From positions 29,524,381 through 29,588,380 of the forward strand of contig NC_084807.1 in NCBI RefSeq assembly GCF_963583255.1: a stretch of DNA of 64,000 nucleotides, in the 5' to 3' direction. The notes below the pieces were generated by a model. That model saw only the letters and a list, made by a program, of their open reading frames with translations, did not search any database and was not told the DNA's origin. Positions within the stretch are counted from its first letter, which is position 1; every line of letters starts with the position of its first letter. Made by a program: the position numbers and the translations under genes. This stretch comes from Pyrus communis (Eukaryota; Streptophyta; Magnoliopsida; Rosales; Rosaceae). Below, piece after piece: positions 1-11,800 of the stretch.

Positions 1-635
1 CCAAGAAAGCGTCCACGGCCTCCAATTCAACCCAAAGCATAAATGCAGCTTGAGCCTTTTCCACCGTCTTCGGCCTGCCAGTGAGGCATTTGGCCACAAT
101 GGCATCACAAACTTCCTTGGCATATCTGCAGCACACAAACTTTAAATTAGCAATTCGATCAAAGGCTTGTAACAAAACAAGTTAAAAAATAAAAACAATT
201 AGGATAAACTAAACCTTCCAGCATCAGCATCCGCAGCTCGTAAAAATGCAATCAAGGCATCGAGCGCCTTCTCTTGCACGGGCGAATTGGAATCCGCCAG
301 AGTCTTCCTAAAAAGCGGACCTAACCAAAAAAAACCACACACACAAAAACTAAATTATAACCACGCCAAAATGCAAATGCAGAGGAAGATTGGTCACCAC
401 CAGTATCCAAAAACTAAAAAAATTAAATTAAACAAAAACACACAAAACTCACCATCCCCAAGTGTAATTTCTTACCAAATTCACGAAGGCGAGAGTCTTT
501 GGGATCGGCGATGGAGTCGCAGAGAGCGGCCAAGTCAATGTTGGCCTCGTTCCTCACCTTCCAGTTCTTGTGGAAGAGCCGATCGTCCCACGGCAGTTTC
601 TTCGCCTCCTTGAGCAATTTCTCCTCCTCCGACAT
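1..635 (-). CDS. MOR1: MOR1/GEM1 microtubule-associated protein (XMAP215/TOG family), 5' part only
   Basis: Partial gene; the rest lies left of the window. Three coding exons read on the minus strand: 635-476, 322-215 and 125-1, joined in frame at GT-AG sites. The product starts MSEEEKLLKEAKKLPWDDRL and continues through KNWKVRNEANIDLAAL, an LFRKTLADSNSPVQEKALDA segment and an exon 3 segment reading RYAKEVCDA. This is the start of the first TOG domain of plant MOR1, the homologue of XMAP215/Dis1, which binds tubulin and promotes plus-end growth of cortical and spindle microtubules. Family membership comes from my recognition of the N-terminal sequence. The full protein is about 2000 residues in other plants, so about 5% is visible. 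The upstream flank (about 640-845) is rich in GA/CT runs and probably holds the 5' UTR and promoter. Confidence 0.94.
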
Positions 636-1855
636 TTCTCAAATCAAAAAATGGAAAAATCGCCGTGCCCTAAGTATCTGATCTGCACAAATGCAAATGC
701 AGAGCGTGCAAGGGCAGATCGGGATCCAGAATTTTTGGAAAAGCAATTCGGAATACAAAACCTAATTTTGTTGACAGAAAGGTATTGTAACCATAGAGTG
801 TTGGGCAAGAGAGAGAGAGCTCAATCGAGGAGAGAGAGAAAATGACGCACTGTTGCTGGTTTGGCTTTATTTAGACGGCAGAAATTATTTTCTCTCTTAT
901 ATTTTTACTTTTCAAAATTTCTCTCTTATTTTTTTACTTTTCAAAATTTCTCTCTTATTTTTTTACTTTTCAAAATTTCTCTCTGTTGACGAGTGATGGC
1001 GTTTAAGCCGTCCGATTGAAGTTGCCCGCGATTTCGACCTTTTATTTCAAATTAAAGGCCGGCCTTGCGGGAGATCCACGCGATGGAGTTGTGAGCGCGT
1101 CGCAGTGGATTGTAGTCCGGTGCGTGTGATGTCGTTTTCGCTTTTTCGAGCCTCTTAACGACACAAGAGCGTTCATGAGTCACCCCCACATTAAAACCGT
1201 GGGCACCATATTGCGTTTTACCGCGCGGAAAGCAATTATGTAAATACACTCCAGTGTGTTAGACCAAACCATCTTGGCTATTTGCCAAATTTTCCCACTT
1301 ATTTTTCCCCCTCTAAACCCAACTCAACTCAAGTCAAATCTTTAGGTTAAAAGCCAAATGCCAAACCAAGGCCAAATACTCTCCAATAAATAACCCAAAA
1401 ATGTGTGGACTCACCCAAAGGGAGCCCACTCTCAGCCCGATCATGGGCCCAACTCGTCCCACGTGAATTGAGGCCTTCAACGCCCGACAGGGTGGGAAGC
1501 ACTGTAAAGGCCGTTGTTGGCCACCATCATGAACCCAACGACTCTTTTTATCATCCGACGGCTAGTCCAACAATCCAGATTCAAATTTTGTTTTTTTTTA
1601 AATGTAATTTTAAAATACATTGAATCCAATGGCTGAGATCGAATATAATCAAATCTAACAGTACAAAAAATATCTAACAGCCAAAATTTAAATCCAACGG
1701 CTAAAATAATTAAATTTTTTTTTAACTCAAAATTCACCTAAAGACTCTTTAAATACCTATGTATTTGATCAAACATCCACACAAAACTCAATTTTCTCCT
1801 ACAATTCTTCCAATTTTTCTTTCTACCATTTCTTTCCATTTCCAAATTGTTCAAC
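636..1855. other. MOR1 upstream region and intergenic DNA
   Basis: No supported gene. GA/CT-rich stretches at about 805-845 probably belong to the MOR1 leader. A 29-bp tandem repeat sits at about 893-985. From about 1260 on, the text (CCAAA-rich runs, then 'ccgacggctag' and 'aacggctaaaat' motifs at 1550-1715) looks like the left flank of a Harbinger-type element whose ORF remnant follows at 1856. Short ORFs here have no recognisable protein. Confidence 0.5.
893..985. repeat. 29-bp tandem repeat, 3 copies
   Basis: The unit 'acttttcaaaatttctctct' recurs at 907, 936 and 965, an exact 29-bp spacing, with small changes in the T-runs between. It lies upstream of MOR1. Confidence 0.85.
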
Positions 1856-2029
1856 ATGGCAAAAGAGCATATTAGAGGTCGTAATTGGACATGTGAGGAA
1901 AATGTTGCTTTATGCTTGGCATAGGTTTCTGTTAGTGAAGATTGTGCAGTTGGCACGAATCAAAATAAAATGGTTTTGTGGGATAAAATCATTGAAAAGT
2001 TTCATAAAAATTGTGTTTCATGTGTGTAG
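1856..2029 (+). pseudogene. Harbinger-type MYB/SANT-like ORF fragment, interrupted by a stop
   Basis: From the ATG at 1856 the frame reads MAKEHIRGRNWTCEENVALC, then LA, a TAG at 1922-1924, then VSVSEDCAVGTNQNKMVLWD and KIIEKFHKNC. The pattern (RGRNWT, EENVALCLA, V.VSEDxxVGTNQ, WDKI...F) is the trihelix/MYB-like domain of PIF/Harbinger second ORFs, which plant annotations often mislabel 'glutathione S-transferase T3-like'. The family normally has Trp at the TAG (TGG to TAG), so this is a decayed copy. The frame ends at about 2029 in TG-rich low-complexity DNA, with no downstream transposase visible. The family call is from recognition, without a search. Confidence 0.6.
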
Positions 2030-2180
2030 GTTTATGTTTCACACGTTTCATGTGTTTTGTATGTATTTTGTATGTGTTTCGCGTGTGTCGTGTGTTTCAC
2101 ATGTGTTATGTGTATGCTTCATCTCTATCATGTGTTTTGTATGTATTTTGTATGTCTTCTTACATGAAATAATTCAAGTG
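2030..2180. repeat. TGT/CATGTG-rich degenerate low-complexity repeat
   Basis: Short words such as 'tttcatgtgt' and 'ttttgtatgtattttgtatg' recur irregularly; the longer word appears at about 2072 and 2136. No clean period. Confidence 0.6.
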
Positions 2181-2299
2181 TTTTTTCAGGATTCACTTGA
2201 ATATTTACTAAGGATTGATTTCAAAAACATTTTTAACAAAAACGCTTTCGGTCATCTTAAAAACATTTTTAACAAGCCTTTAGATATTCAGTGAATTCT

Positions 2300-2765
2300 A
2301 TTTAACCCAATTGGTCCCTTAACTTTAATTGGAGCATTGATTTCTCAACTAAAAAATCATTAACATTGGTCCCTCAACTCATCAAACGTGCAACTTTAAT
2401 CATTTTCGTCAACTTCATTAGAATTTTTGTCAAAATGAGTCACATGACATGTATGTAAGAGATAAATCAAGGGTCAAATATGAAAAATCAAATAGGAAAA
2501 AATTGTATTAATGGTCTTTGAATTTTAATTCAACTGGAGAAACAGTCCTTCAACTTTAACCCAATTAGAGCAATAGTCCCTCAACTTTAACCTGATTGTA
2601 GTAATAGTCATTCCAACATAACTTATTTGATAGAATTTTGATAGAGTTGACGAAAAAGATCATAGATGCATGTTTTAATGAGTTGACGGACTAATGGCAA
2701 TTGATTTTTAATTGAAGGACCATTGCTCAAATTTGATTAAAATTGAAGTACCATTGTGATAATTT
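2300..2765. repeat. Fold-back element with 'ggtccctcaactt' words
   Basis: The left arm (about 2360-2420: 'cattggtccctcaactcatc' followed by 'catttttcgtcaac'-like text) is matched in reverse complement by the right arm (about 2645-2715: 'gttgacgaaaaagatcat', then 'gagttgacggactaatggca'). Between them, 'agtccttcaactttaaccca' type words recur in direct orientation. No coding content. The exact ends and any target duplication are unclear. Confidence 0.6.
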
Positions 2766-3110
2766 ACTCAATTTTTTTAGATTAGTAACAACTTTTCTCA
2801 TTCAATAGTTTTACTTAAAATTTTAGCCTGAAATTCAAAAAAATTATTTTAACCTAACTTTTTGATAACTTTTTAAAAATATTATTTATGTAGATTATCC
2901 TAATTTTTTTTATGAACATTTTAACATAAAAATATTTAAATAATGAAAAATCATTAAACCTACCTTATTCTTACACATATGCACCATATGAAAGAACATT
3001 CTTAAACATAAATACATAGATGGGTAGAAAGAAAAAAAAGGAATAATTGCTTGACAGTAGTTGATTTTGTGTAAATGTTTGAACAAATACATTTGAATTT
3101 ATAGAGTTTT
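2766..3110. other. AT-rich intergenic DNA
   Basis: AT-rich sequence with A/T runs and no recognisable gene or ordered repeat. Confidence 0.5.
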
Positions 3111-4216
3111 TGTGACATCCCACATCGCCCGGGTGTAACATCCCACATCGCCTAGGAGAGTGATCCTTAAATGTATATTCCCATCCCTACCTAGCACGAG
3201 GCCTTTTGGGAGCTCACTGGCTTCGGATTCCGTAAGAACTCTGAAGTTAAGCGAGAAGGGGGCTAGAGCAATCCCATGATGGGTGACCCACTAGGAAGTT
3301 GCTCGTGAGTTCCCAAAAACAAAACCGTGAGGGAATGGTAAGCCCAAAGCGGACAATATCGTGCTACGGTGGTGGAGCGGGCCCGGGAAGTGATCCGCTC
3401 CGGGCCGGGATGTGACACCGGGGGAGTGATCCTTATGTGTATATTCTCATCCCTACCTAGCACGAGGCCTTTTGAGAGCTCATTGGCTTCGATTTCCATG
3501 GGAACTCTGAAATTAAGCGAGTAGCGCGCGAGAGCACTCCCATGATGGGTGACCTACTGGAAAGTTCTCGTGTAAGTTCCTAGAAATAAAACCGTGAGGG
3601 CGTGGTTGGGGCCCAAAACGGACACTATTGTGCTACGGTGGTGGAGCGGGCACGGGAAGTGGTCTCCCCGGGCCGTGATGTGATAATTTGGTATCAGAGC
3701 CTAACCCTGGTCGTAGTGTGCCAACGAGGACGTCGGGCCCTAAAGGGGGTGGATTGTGACATCTCACATTGTCCAGGGGAGTGATCCTTATATGTATATT
3801 CCCATTCGTATCTAGCACGAGGTCTTTTGGGAGCTCACTAACTTCGGGTTCTATGGGAACTCTGAAGTTAAGCGAGTAGCACGCGAGAGCACTCCCATGA
3901 TGGGTGATCCACTGAGAAGTTCTCGTCTGATTGTGACATCCCACATCGTCTAGGGGAGCGATCCTTATATGTATATTTCCATCCCTACCTAGCACGAGAT
4001 CTTTTGGGAGCTCACTGGCTTCGGGTTCTATGGGAATTCTGAAGTTAAGCGAGTAGCGCGTGAGAACACTCCCGTAATGGGTGACCCACTGGGAAATTCT
4101 CGTCTGAGTTCCCAGAAACAAAACCATGAGGGCGTGATTGGGACCCAAAGCGGACAATATCGTGCTACGGTGGTAGAGTGGGTCCGGGAAGTGGTCCCCC
4201 GGGCGGGGATGTGATA
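3111..4216 (+). mobile_element. Cassandra-type TRIM cluster: four LTR copies with 5S-rRNA-like core
   Basis: Four LTR-like copies lie head to tail: about 3134-3417, 3418-3686 (lacking its first ~20 bp), 3755-3931 (3' truncated) and 3932-4216. A stray LTR start sits at 3111-3133. Copies begin TGTRACATCYCACATYG and full ones end GATGTGAYA. Each carries a 5S-rRNA-like core: 'gaactctgaagttaagcgag', then 'gatgggtgacccact' and 'gaagttctcgt'. Between copies two and three is a ~70-bp internal domain with an initiator-Met-type primer site (TGGTATCAGAGCC, 3689-3701) and a purine tract before the next LTR (about 3741-3753). Cassandra elements are known non-coding terminal-repeat retrotransposons in miniature whose LTRs carry 5S-like sequence. 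Only the middle pair with its internal domain resembles one element; the rest looks like LTR-LTR recombination or nested insertion. Confidence 0.88.
3483..4157 (-). other. Antisense ORF run across Cassandra LTRs (not a gene)
   Basis: A 174-codon open frame at 3633-4157 on the minus strand contains an internal near-repeat (the ELPKDLVLGRDGNIHIRI type phrase twice). The repeat arises because the reading frame crosses LTR copies of the TRIM cluster. I interpret it as a by-product of the repeat, not a protein gene. Confidence 0.6.
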
Positions 4217-4259
4217 GTTTTTTAGTGAATTTTGATTAAAATAAAATTTTAAATTATTT

Positions 4260-4438
4260 TAAATTTTTGGTTGTTATATATATTTTTTACAGCTAAATTT
4301 GATCATCTCAATTATTAGATTTAATGTATTTATAAATTTGAAATTAATTTCAATTTTTGGTTGTTATATATTTTTTTTTACCGTTAGATTTTATCGTCTC
4401 AATCATTGGATTTAATGTATTTATAAATTTGATTTTTT
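4260..4438. repeat. 90-bp tandem duplication, AT-rich
   Basis: 'aatttttggttgttatatat' occurs at about 4262 and 4352 (90-bp period). Each copy is followed by 'taaatttgatcatctcaatt' or a close variant and by 'gatttaatgtatttataaat'. Similar 'taaatttgatcat...' text occurs at 36110-36190, so the motif is dispersed. Confidence 0.75.
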
Positions 4439-4550
4439 TTTAAAATGGAATATAGAACATTAGTTTAACTAACAATACAACCACATGGGCCGTTCAATAA
4501 AAAAATAATTGTTGGTTTTTTCGCAATAGCGTTAGCAACTGGGTTCCACA

Positions 4551-5016
4551 TGTAATATCTCACATCGTTCAGAGGAGTGGACTCACAATGAGTTTCCAAA
4601 AATGCTAGGTAGAGATGAGAATAGACATATAAGGCTTACAAGATCCACTTTCCTGAGCGATATGAGATGTTACAATCCATCTTCTTAGGGGCCCGACGTC
4701 CTCGTCGGCATACTTCCGCCCAGGAATTGGCTCTGTTACCAAATTGTCACATCTCAGCTCGGCCCCCACCACATCCCCAATCACGTCTTCACGGTTTTGT
4801 TTTTGAGAACTCACACGAGCAAAACTTCCTAGTGGGTTATCCATCTTGAGAATGACCTCGTACGAACTCGCTTAACTTTGGAGTTCTAATGGAATCCGAA
4901 GCCATCCATCTTGAGAATAACCTCGTAGAAACTCGCTTAACTTTGGAGTTGCAATGAAATTCGAAGCCAATGAAGGTAGGGATGAGAAGATAGCTCAAGA
5001 TGGTGTGGATGTTACA
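4551..5016 (-). mobile_element. Degenerate Cassandra-type TRIM in inverse orientation, just upstream of CAND1
   Basis: Read on the minus strand, an LTR-like copy starts TGTAACATCC at 5016. It carries a diverged 5S-like core in which an ~80-bp piece is doubled (the 'cgcttaactttggagtt' phrase at about 4867 and 4933). It ends by a primer site TGGTAACAGAGCC (4741-4729) and an internal domain with 'gacgaggacgtcgggccc'. A second LTR start follows at about 4674 and breaks off. A plus-sense LTR start at 4551-4585 abuts it. The copy is rearranged and clearly older than the cluster at 3111-4216. Confidence 0.75.
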
Positions 5017-5134
5017 TTGTATCCAAGAACTATGCCTAAATAATTGGATTTAAAAATAAAGCGTGGTCTGGGACACCAAATTATTCCAGGTGGAGGGATG
5101 GTATTGCGGATCTGGGGTCGAGTGCTTTGTACAG

Positions 5135-5146
5135 GTATATAAAATG
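5135..5146 (+). promoter_or_regulatory. CAND1 TATA box
   Basis: 'gtatataaaat' lies about 30 bp before a plausible transcript start (5165-5175) and just ahead of the leader exon that is spliced at about 5246. This makes a CAND1 core promoter within 150 bp of the inverse TRIM remnant. Confidence 0.6.
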
Positions 5147-5571
5147 CCCCTTTCCTTCCACACAAACTCTCCTCCACCATCCCCTACATTATACCCACCT
5201 CACTGACTCACTGAGCTCGTCGTCTCCGGCCGCCGCAAACCGCCGGTAAGCTTCTCTTTCGTCTTCTGTTTTCTTCCCATGCGATTCAACTCGTTTCAAT
5301 TTCCCCGTTATCAATTTATTATTCTCGTTTTTGTTTCGCTATTTGTTCGTGATGGAATATTTTAGAAGCGGTGGATCGTTTGATGAACCGATATGTTATG
5401 GATTGTTCATAGTTTTGTTAAACGGGGTAGCTTTTAGTTTGGCAATGTCGCTAGGGTTAGTGTTTATCATGGATTGTTCATAGTTTCTGTTACTGATTAC
5501 TGATTGGCAGCTAGGGTTTCTTTTTCTTTTGGGTTGCACGACGTATTTGTTTAATTTATTTTGTGGTGTAT

Positions 5572-5709
5572 ATATATAGGGAAGTGTTATTGGCACTCCA
5601 AAAATCTCATTCTACACTCCTCACAAGAGTATTTTTGTTTCTAAATATAGAAAGTTTCGAGCATAGAATGAGGAATTTGGAGTCCCAATAACAATTCCCT
5701 ATATATAAC
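5572..5709. mobile_element. Fold-back MITE in the CAND1 5'-UTR intron
   Basis: The left half ('tatatatagggaagtgttat', 'tggcactccaaaaatctcat') is matched inversely by the right half ('aatgaggaatttggagtccc', 'aataacaattccctatatat'). The whole is a near-perfect ~138-bp hairpin with TA-rich ends. It lies inside the intron between the leader exon and the start codon. A diverged relative is at about 53972-54098. Confidence 0.8.
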
Positions 5710-5846
5710 GTGTACTGTGTTTTGTAATTTTTGATTATGTAATCTTGGAATTTCATTTTTGTTTCTTGTTAGATTTGGATATAAGTAAGCAGTGACACTT
5801 TTTCGAGTTCGCTGCGCACAGCACCCCTTCATATAGCATCGCCGAA

Positions 5847-8800
5847 ATGGCGAACTTAGCAATGACCGGTATACTGGAGAAGGTATGTTCCTTTGAAGCT
5901 TGTGTTTCCATGATATAAACTAATTTGTTTCTGGGAGCATGTTTGTTGGTGAAAGGAAGATGAATTCTCACCCGTTGTTTCAGCTAGCAGTACGTGTGAT
6001 ATGTTTTGATTTGTTTGAGTTTGTTTTGCAGATGACGGGCAAGGATAAGGATTTCAGATATATGGCTACTTCTGATTTACTGAATGAATTAAACAAAGAT
6101 AGTTTTAAAGCTGATTCTGATCTGGAGATAAAGTTGACAAGTATTATTATACAGCAACTTGATGATGTTGCTGGTGATGTATCTGGATTGGCCGTGAAAT
6201 GGTATGGAATTTTTTTATGATTTTACCTATTACACAAACAGAGTTGATTTTCCTCTTATCTGTTGGTTACACCATGCTTTAATTCAATTCACTGTTCACT
6301 GTTGTCATTGCTGTGCAAGTATGGTTCTGACTAGTGTTTGCAAATGATTATATAACTGTTATTGGTGGATTGTAATAAAGAATTTTACAAACTTATAAAG
6401 CTTTCTTAGTTCTTTGCAAGTAAAGTAACCTTTGCATAAGTTTTAGATATATTGTCTCAGTTTGTAGGTTGATTAATAGAATGTTATGGAAGTCTCTGCA
6501 GAAGTTTCAGCCATGGATGCTTTCAAGTATCATGTCCTCAATTATCTAACTCACATCTCCAAATTGAAGTGTCCTACTAATCATTAAAAAAAAAAAAAAA
6601 AAAAAAAAAAACTAGTCATAACCTTTCATTGACACCTTATTTTGTTTTGGTGTATACTGTTTGGATGAGTAGAATATTTGGAATAAAATTTTATGATACG
6701 GAAATGCTGCAGTTGAAGATTTATGCAACATTTAATTTGATTCTTTGTCTGTTATTTTTATGTAATACTGCAGTCTCGTTCCATTAGTTAAGAAGGTCAG
6801 CGAGCCACGAGTTGTGGAGATGACAAATAAGCTTTGTGAAAAATTGCTAAAGGACAAGGATCATCGTGATATTGCAAGCATAGCTTTGAAGACTATTATT
6901 GCTGAAATTTCTACTCAGTCTCTTGCCCAGTCCATTCTTCTATCTATTTTGCCGCAATTGGTTAAAGGAATTACTGATCCAGTGAGTTGATAGATCTTAT
7001 CCTTTTCACTTTATCATAGATATTTTTTCCCTTTTGGGTACATACTCTTTCTTTTATTTAATAAGTTAAGTTCTGTCTACTAACTTGGAGATGAAGTAAC
7101 TAACGAGATTGATGATTTGCACATGCATTCAACAAATTCACACCCATGGTGACCGTAGTGATGTTTGAAATTTGTAAATAGCCACACTTTGGAAAGTGTG
7201 AAGGCTGTTGATCGCCACTTGAATTTGCGATTGGCGGAGATCCAGCCAATGAATCATAATGAAATTTTACTATGTTATTCTAGAGGCATAATGTGGATGT
7301 TTAGAAGTTACGGATCATAAATCTAATACGCGGATCTTCCGGTTTAGATTTCTAGGGTTTTGAACCCTATCTTCGATTTTGATCCACGGTTGACTTTTTA
7401 GTCAACTAAACCGAGTTTCTAGCGTGCCATTTATCTTAGAGTGTTGTTGACATTTCATGAAGCTTAGTGGGCTCATTGTGATGATGAGGGTTTTATAACT
7501 TTTCAATTTTACAATGACAAAGAATTGATGTGTGTTTATCTTGGTATTTTTATTTTGTTTTTGGCAACTTTGTTAGTAGAAGGGCAATTGGTTCTGTAGG
7601 CTGTCTGTGAACCGGAATAACACAATGAAAATTGGGGTAATACCTGAAAGGGAAAGGAAATGAGTGATTTATATCCCTTAGTTAATTGATATGTGATATT
7701 GTTTGAATAAAGGCTCATAAACTAGTGATTAATTCAATAAAAAAAGGGATTATTCAGGGTTGTGCTATCTTTCATTTCCTCTGTTGTCATCTGTTATTCC
7801 ATTTTTGCTTTTGCTATTCATAGATGCCAACTTTTGGTGTTTATTTCTGATTTATTGTGCTGTAATCCCAGGGAATGAACCATGAGATCAAATGTGAATG
7901 CCTTGATAACTTATGTGACGTTCTTCATAAGTTTGGCAATTTAATGGCAACTGATCATGAGCTGCTATTAAGTGCTCTCTTGTCTCAGTTGAGCTACAAT
8001 CAAGCCAGCGTGAGGAAGAAAACTGTGTCATGCATTGGTAAGATTCACTGGTTCTTTTGCACTCACTGAGCCCATAATACTAGTTCAAGAGGGTCATGTG
8101 GTTGATCACATCAACGTTATTTTGCTTTGCCTGAAACAAGTACAAGTTGTTTTGAAGATCTGAACACAACTAGTCTGTTTATACTATTTTGGGTTCTTAT
8201 TATTTATTTCTGAAATCTAAAAGTTGTCCTAGATTGTAATTAATCATCTTTTCCAAAGAAACATGTACACAATACCATGTATTGAGAAACCTGTTCATTC
8301 TTGTGGAAGTTGGTGTTGGCAAGTCTATAATGAAATAGTAGATTAAACTGTACAAATTGTTTTGCCTTCAGCGTCCCTTGCATCGAGCTTGTCAGATGAT
8401 CTGTTAGCAAAGGCAACCACTGAAGTTGTCCAGAAATTGAGAAATAAAGGCACAAAATCAGAAATGACTCGAACAAATATTCAGATGATTGGTGCTTTAA
8501 GGTGAGCTTTGTGGGTTTTAATGAAATGCCTATGGTTCCATTTCCCCATTTATAGCTGAGGCAATAAAGGCTGATGTTATTCACTTTCAAGTGGGGAGTA
8601 ATGTATGGCCAAAAGAAGTGGGGTAGATGACTATAACCATGGATATACAAGTATCTGATTTTAGTCATAGAGTAACTTACTATTGGTAACTAGTTTATAT
8701 CACTGTGTGCAGTCGTGCTGTTGGATATCGTTTTGGACCCCATCTTGCTGACACTGTCCCAGTGTTAATTAATTACTGCACAAGTGCATCAGAGAATGAT

Positions 8801-11800
8801 GAGGAGCTTCGTGAATACAGCTTGCAGGTACTGTATGTTTGTTCTGTATTGTTTTGAGATTTTTCTTTTTATTTCCAGGACTATATAAAAGGTGTGTTAT
8901 GTATAAACCGATTTTATTTATACCTATATTTATAAATTTGGTTTATGCTCATATATGCTTTTGACTGCAGGCATTAGAGAGTTTTCTGCTTAGGTGCCCC
9001 AGGGACATTTCTCCGTATTGTGATGAAATTCTTCATCTTAACTTGGAATATCTAAGTTATGACCCGAACTTCACTGATAACATGGAAGAAGATACTGATG
9101 ATGAAACTCATGAGGAAGAGGAAGATGAGTACGTGTTCATTATGTTTGACGTTATAATTGGTTCATAGTCACAGACCCAGAGGTATTCAATAAAATTTCT
9201 ACTTATTCTGTCTTCTTTATTATGTTATAGTGGGAGTGCGACGGAATATACAGATGATGAAGATGTCAGCTGGAAAGTTCGAAGAGCAGCAGCTAAATGC
9301 TTATCGGCATTAATTGTATCACGTCCTGAGATGCTATCAAAGCTGTATGGGGAGGTATCTTTGAAATAACTCTTCAATTATGTTTTTTTTTTTTTTTTTC
9401 ACACAAAAGTTGTTGCTTCCATAATTTTGTTTTTTTCCTATGATATTATAATATGTGGGTTTCTGCTTTTCTGCAGGCTTGTCCGAAATTAATTGACAGA
9501 TTTAAAGAGAGGGAGGAAAATGTCAAGGTAAGCCAGAATGAACATCTGTTAGTTTTCCATTGAGCTTCATGGGGTTGATTATCTGATAATATTTTTCTGC
9601 AGATGGACATTTTCAATACGTTCACTGAACTGTTGCAGCAAACTGGAAATGTTACAAAAGGACAAAATGACATAAATGAACAGAGGTAACTTAGTTGTAT
9701 ACTTGTGCGTTATCCTATTGTCAAATCACACGCAGTTTGTTTTCGTTCTTACCTCCTATCTAGCATTTTCTTGGATGAGTATGGTTTTAGAAATTTTAGA
9801 TTCTTAACTAGGGAATTGATTATTATAAATGTTTAGTGTATAGTTCTCATTACTGCTTTCTTTTACTCTATGATCATCTTCCACAACTTTAGAGAGATTA
9901 CTCTGTCAGCAACTCCTTGGGATTTCTATTTCTTTTTCCCCATTGCTTAAGTTGCATGGTTTTTCTCGTTATCAAGAATACATGATGTGATATTGGCTAA
10001 ATTATTGGCATATTTTGCAGTCCAAGATGGCTACTTAAGCAAGAAGTGCCAAAGATCATCAGATCTATAAATAGGCAGCTACGTGAGAAATCTATCAAGA
10101 CAAAGGTTGGAATATCTGCTGCCCCTATCAGATGGGTTCATTATGGACATATTATGAGCTATATAACATTTATCTATTTGCAGGTTGGTGCGTTTTCCGT
10201 TTTGAAAGAACTTGTGGTGGTCTTGCCAGATTGCCTGGCGGATCACATTGGCTCACTCATTCCCGGAATTGAGAAGGCATTAAATGTAAGTACTATTCTC
10301 TCAAACTGGAAGTTTATTCTCTATTAGTTTAATTTAAGTTTCTCTAATGCTGATATTTGTTCTCTTTAATTTTCTTTCTAGGATAAATCCTCTACCTCCA
10401 ATTTGAAGATTGAAGCTCTTATATTTACAAGATTGGTCTTGGCATCGCATTATCCTTCTGTTTTCCATCCTTACATCAAGGTAAGTACAGTAATTCTTAC
10501 GTTTATGCTATGCTATGAATATGCTGATATGATACAATTTTTTTTTTTTATTGAAATATATTGCAGTTAATTACATTATGATAGTGAGAAATAGACCACA
10601 AGGTGCATTTTGTGTAGGTATGGTGACAGTATAATTTATGAACTGATATTATTGCAGGCTCTTTCTAGTCCTGTTTTATCTGCTGTGGGGGAGCGTTATT
10701 ACAAAGTCACAGCTGAGGCATTAAGAGTGTGTGGGGAACTTGTCCGTGTGGTTCGCCCAAATATTGAGGTGAATTAGTTGGCACCCTTAGGCACTTTAGG
10801 CTTGATGCGTTGTCAAACCACTTTGCTTAAATTATTTGGCTTTTTTCATGTAGGGAATTGGTTTTGACTTCAAACCTTATGTTCATCCAATATATAATGC
10901 CATAATGTCACGCTTGACAAACCAAGATCAAGATCAGGTCAGTAAAATTCCTCTTAGATTGTTCTTTACGAATAATTTGTCTTAAATGGTTATGTCTGTA
11001 TTGTTGCTCATGTCTATTCTTATTCAGGAGGTCAAGGAATGTGCTATATCTTGCATGGGTCTAGTTGTGTCAACATTTGGGGATAACCTTGATGTTGAGT
11101 TACCTGTATGCCTTCCTGTGCTTGTTGATCGAATGGGAAATGAGATTACTCGACTTACAGCTGTGAAGGTAATTCTGCGCATATTCATTTTTTGGGGCTT
11201 TCTTTTCTCGAGGCATACACGGGACTCTCTATTTCAATGTTTATGTGTTTAGTTTTTAAGGTCTTAAGTGCTTTGCTTCCAGGCATTTGCCGTCATTGCT
11301 GTTTCTCCGCTGAAAATAGATCTGTCCTGTGTGTTGGAGCAAGTGATTGCGGAGTTGACTGCATTCCTAAGGAAGGTGCGGTAATTTGCTTAATTTGATG
11401 TTGAATTCATACTTTGTACAAATATTTTTTCTTACATTTGTTTTAGAACCCCTCAAACATGTATGGAATTTTTTCTAACATTCTTTGCCTTTGTGGAAAT
11501 CAGGCTAATCGGCCTTTAAGACAGGCAACATTGGGGACCTTGAATTCCCTAATTGTTGCTTACGGCGACAAAATTGGTTCAGCAGCTTATGAAGTTATTA
11601 TTGTAGAGCTTGCTACACTGATAAGGTTCTGTTGCTGCTTCACCATTTTTTTTCTTTTTGTTCTTTCCATAGTATTGTCTGATCAGTAGCTGGGTGCTTT
11701 AGTTTCTGAACCCTAATTTCCTTTTAATACCCCTTTACAGTGATTCAGACTTGCATATGACAGCCCTTGCCCTGGAACTCTGCTGCACCTTGATGGCGGA

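Noticed and set aside
893..985. CRISPR array
   Set aside because: The spacing is a plain 29-bp tandem repeat without distinct spacers, in a plant genome.
1052..1249. 65-codon minus-strand ORF
   Set aside because: No homology or gene context; in repeat-rich intergenic DNA.
3200..4216. 5S rRNA gene cluster
   Set aside because: The 5S-like core is embedded in LTRs with TGTRAC...GATGTGAYA ends and a Met primer site, so these are Cassandra-type LTRs and not rRNA genes.
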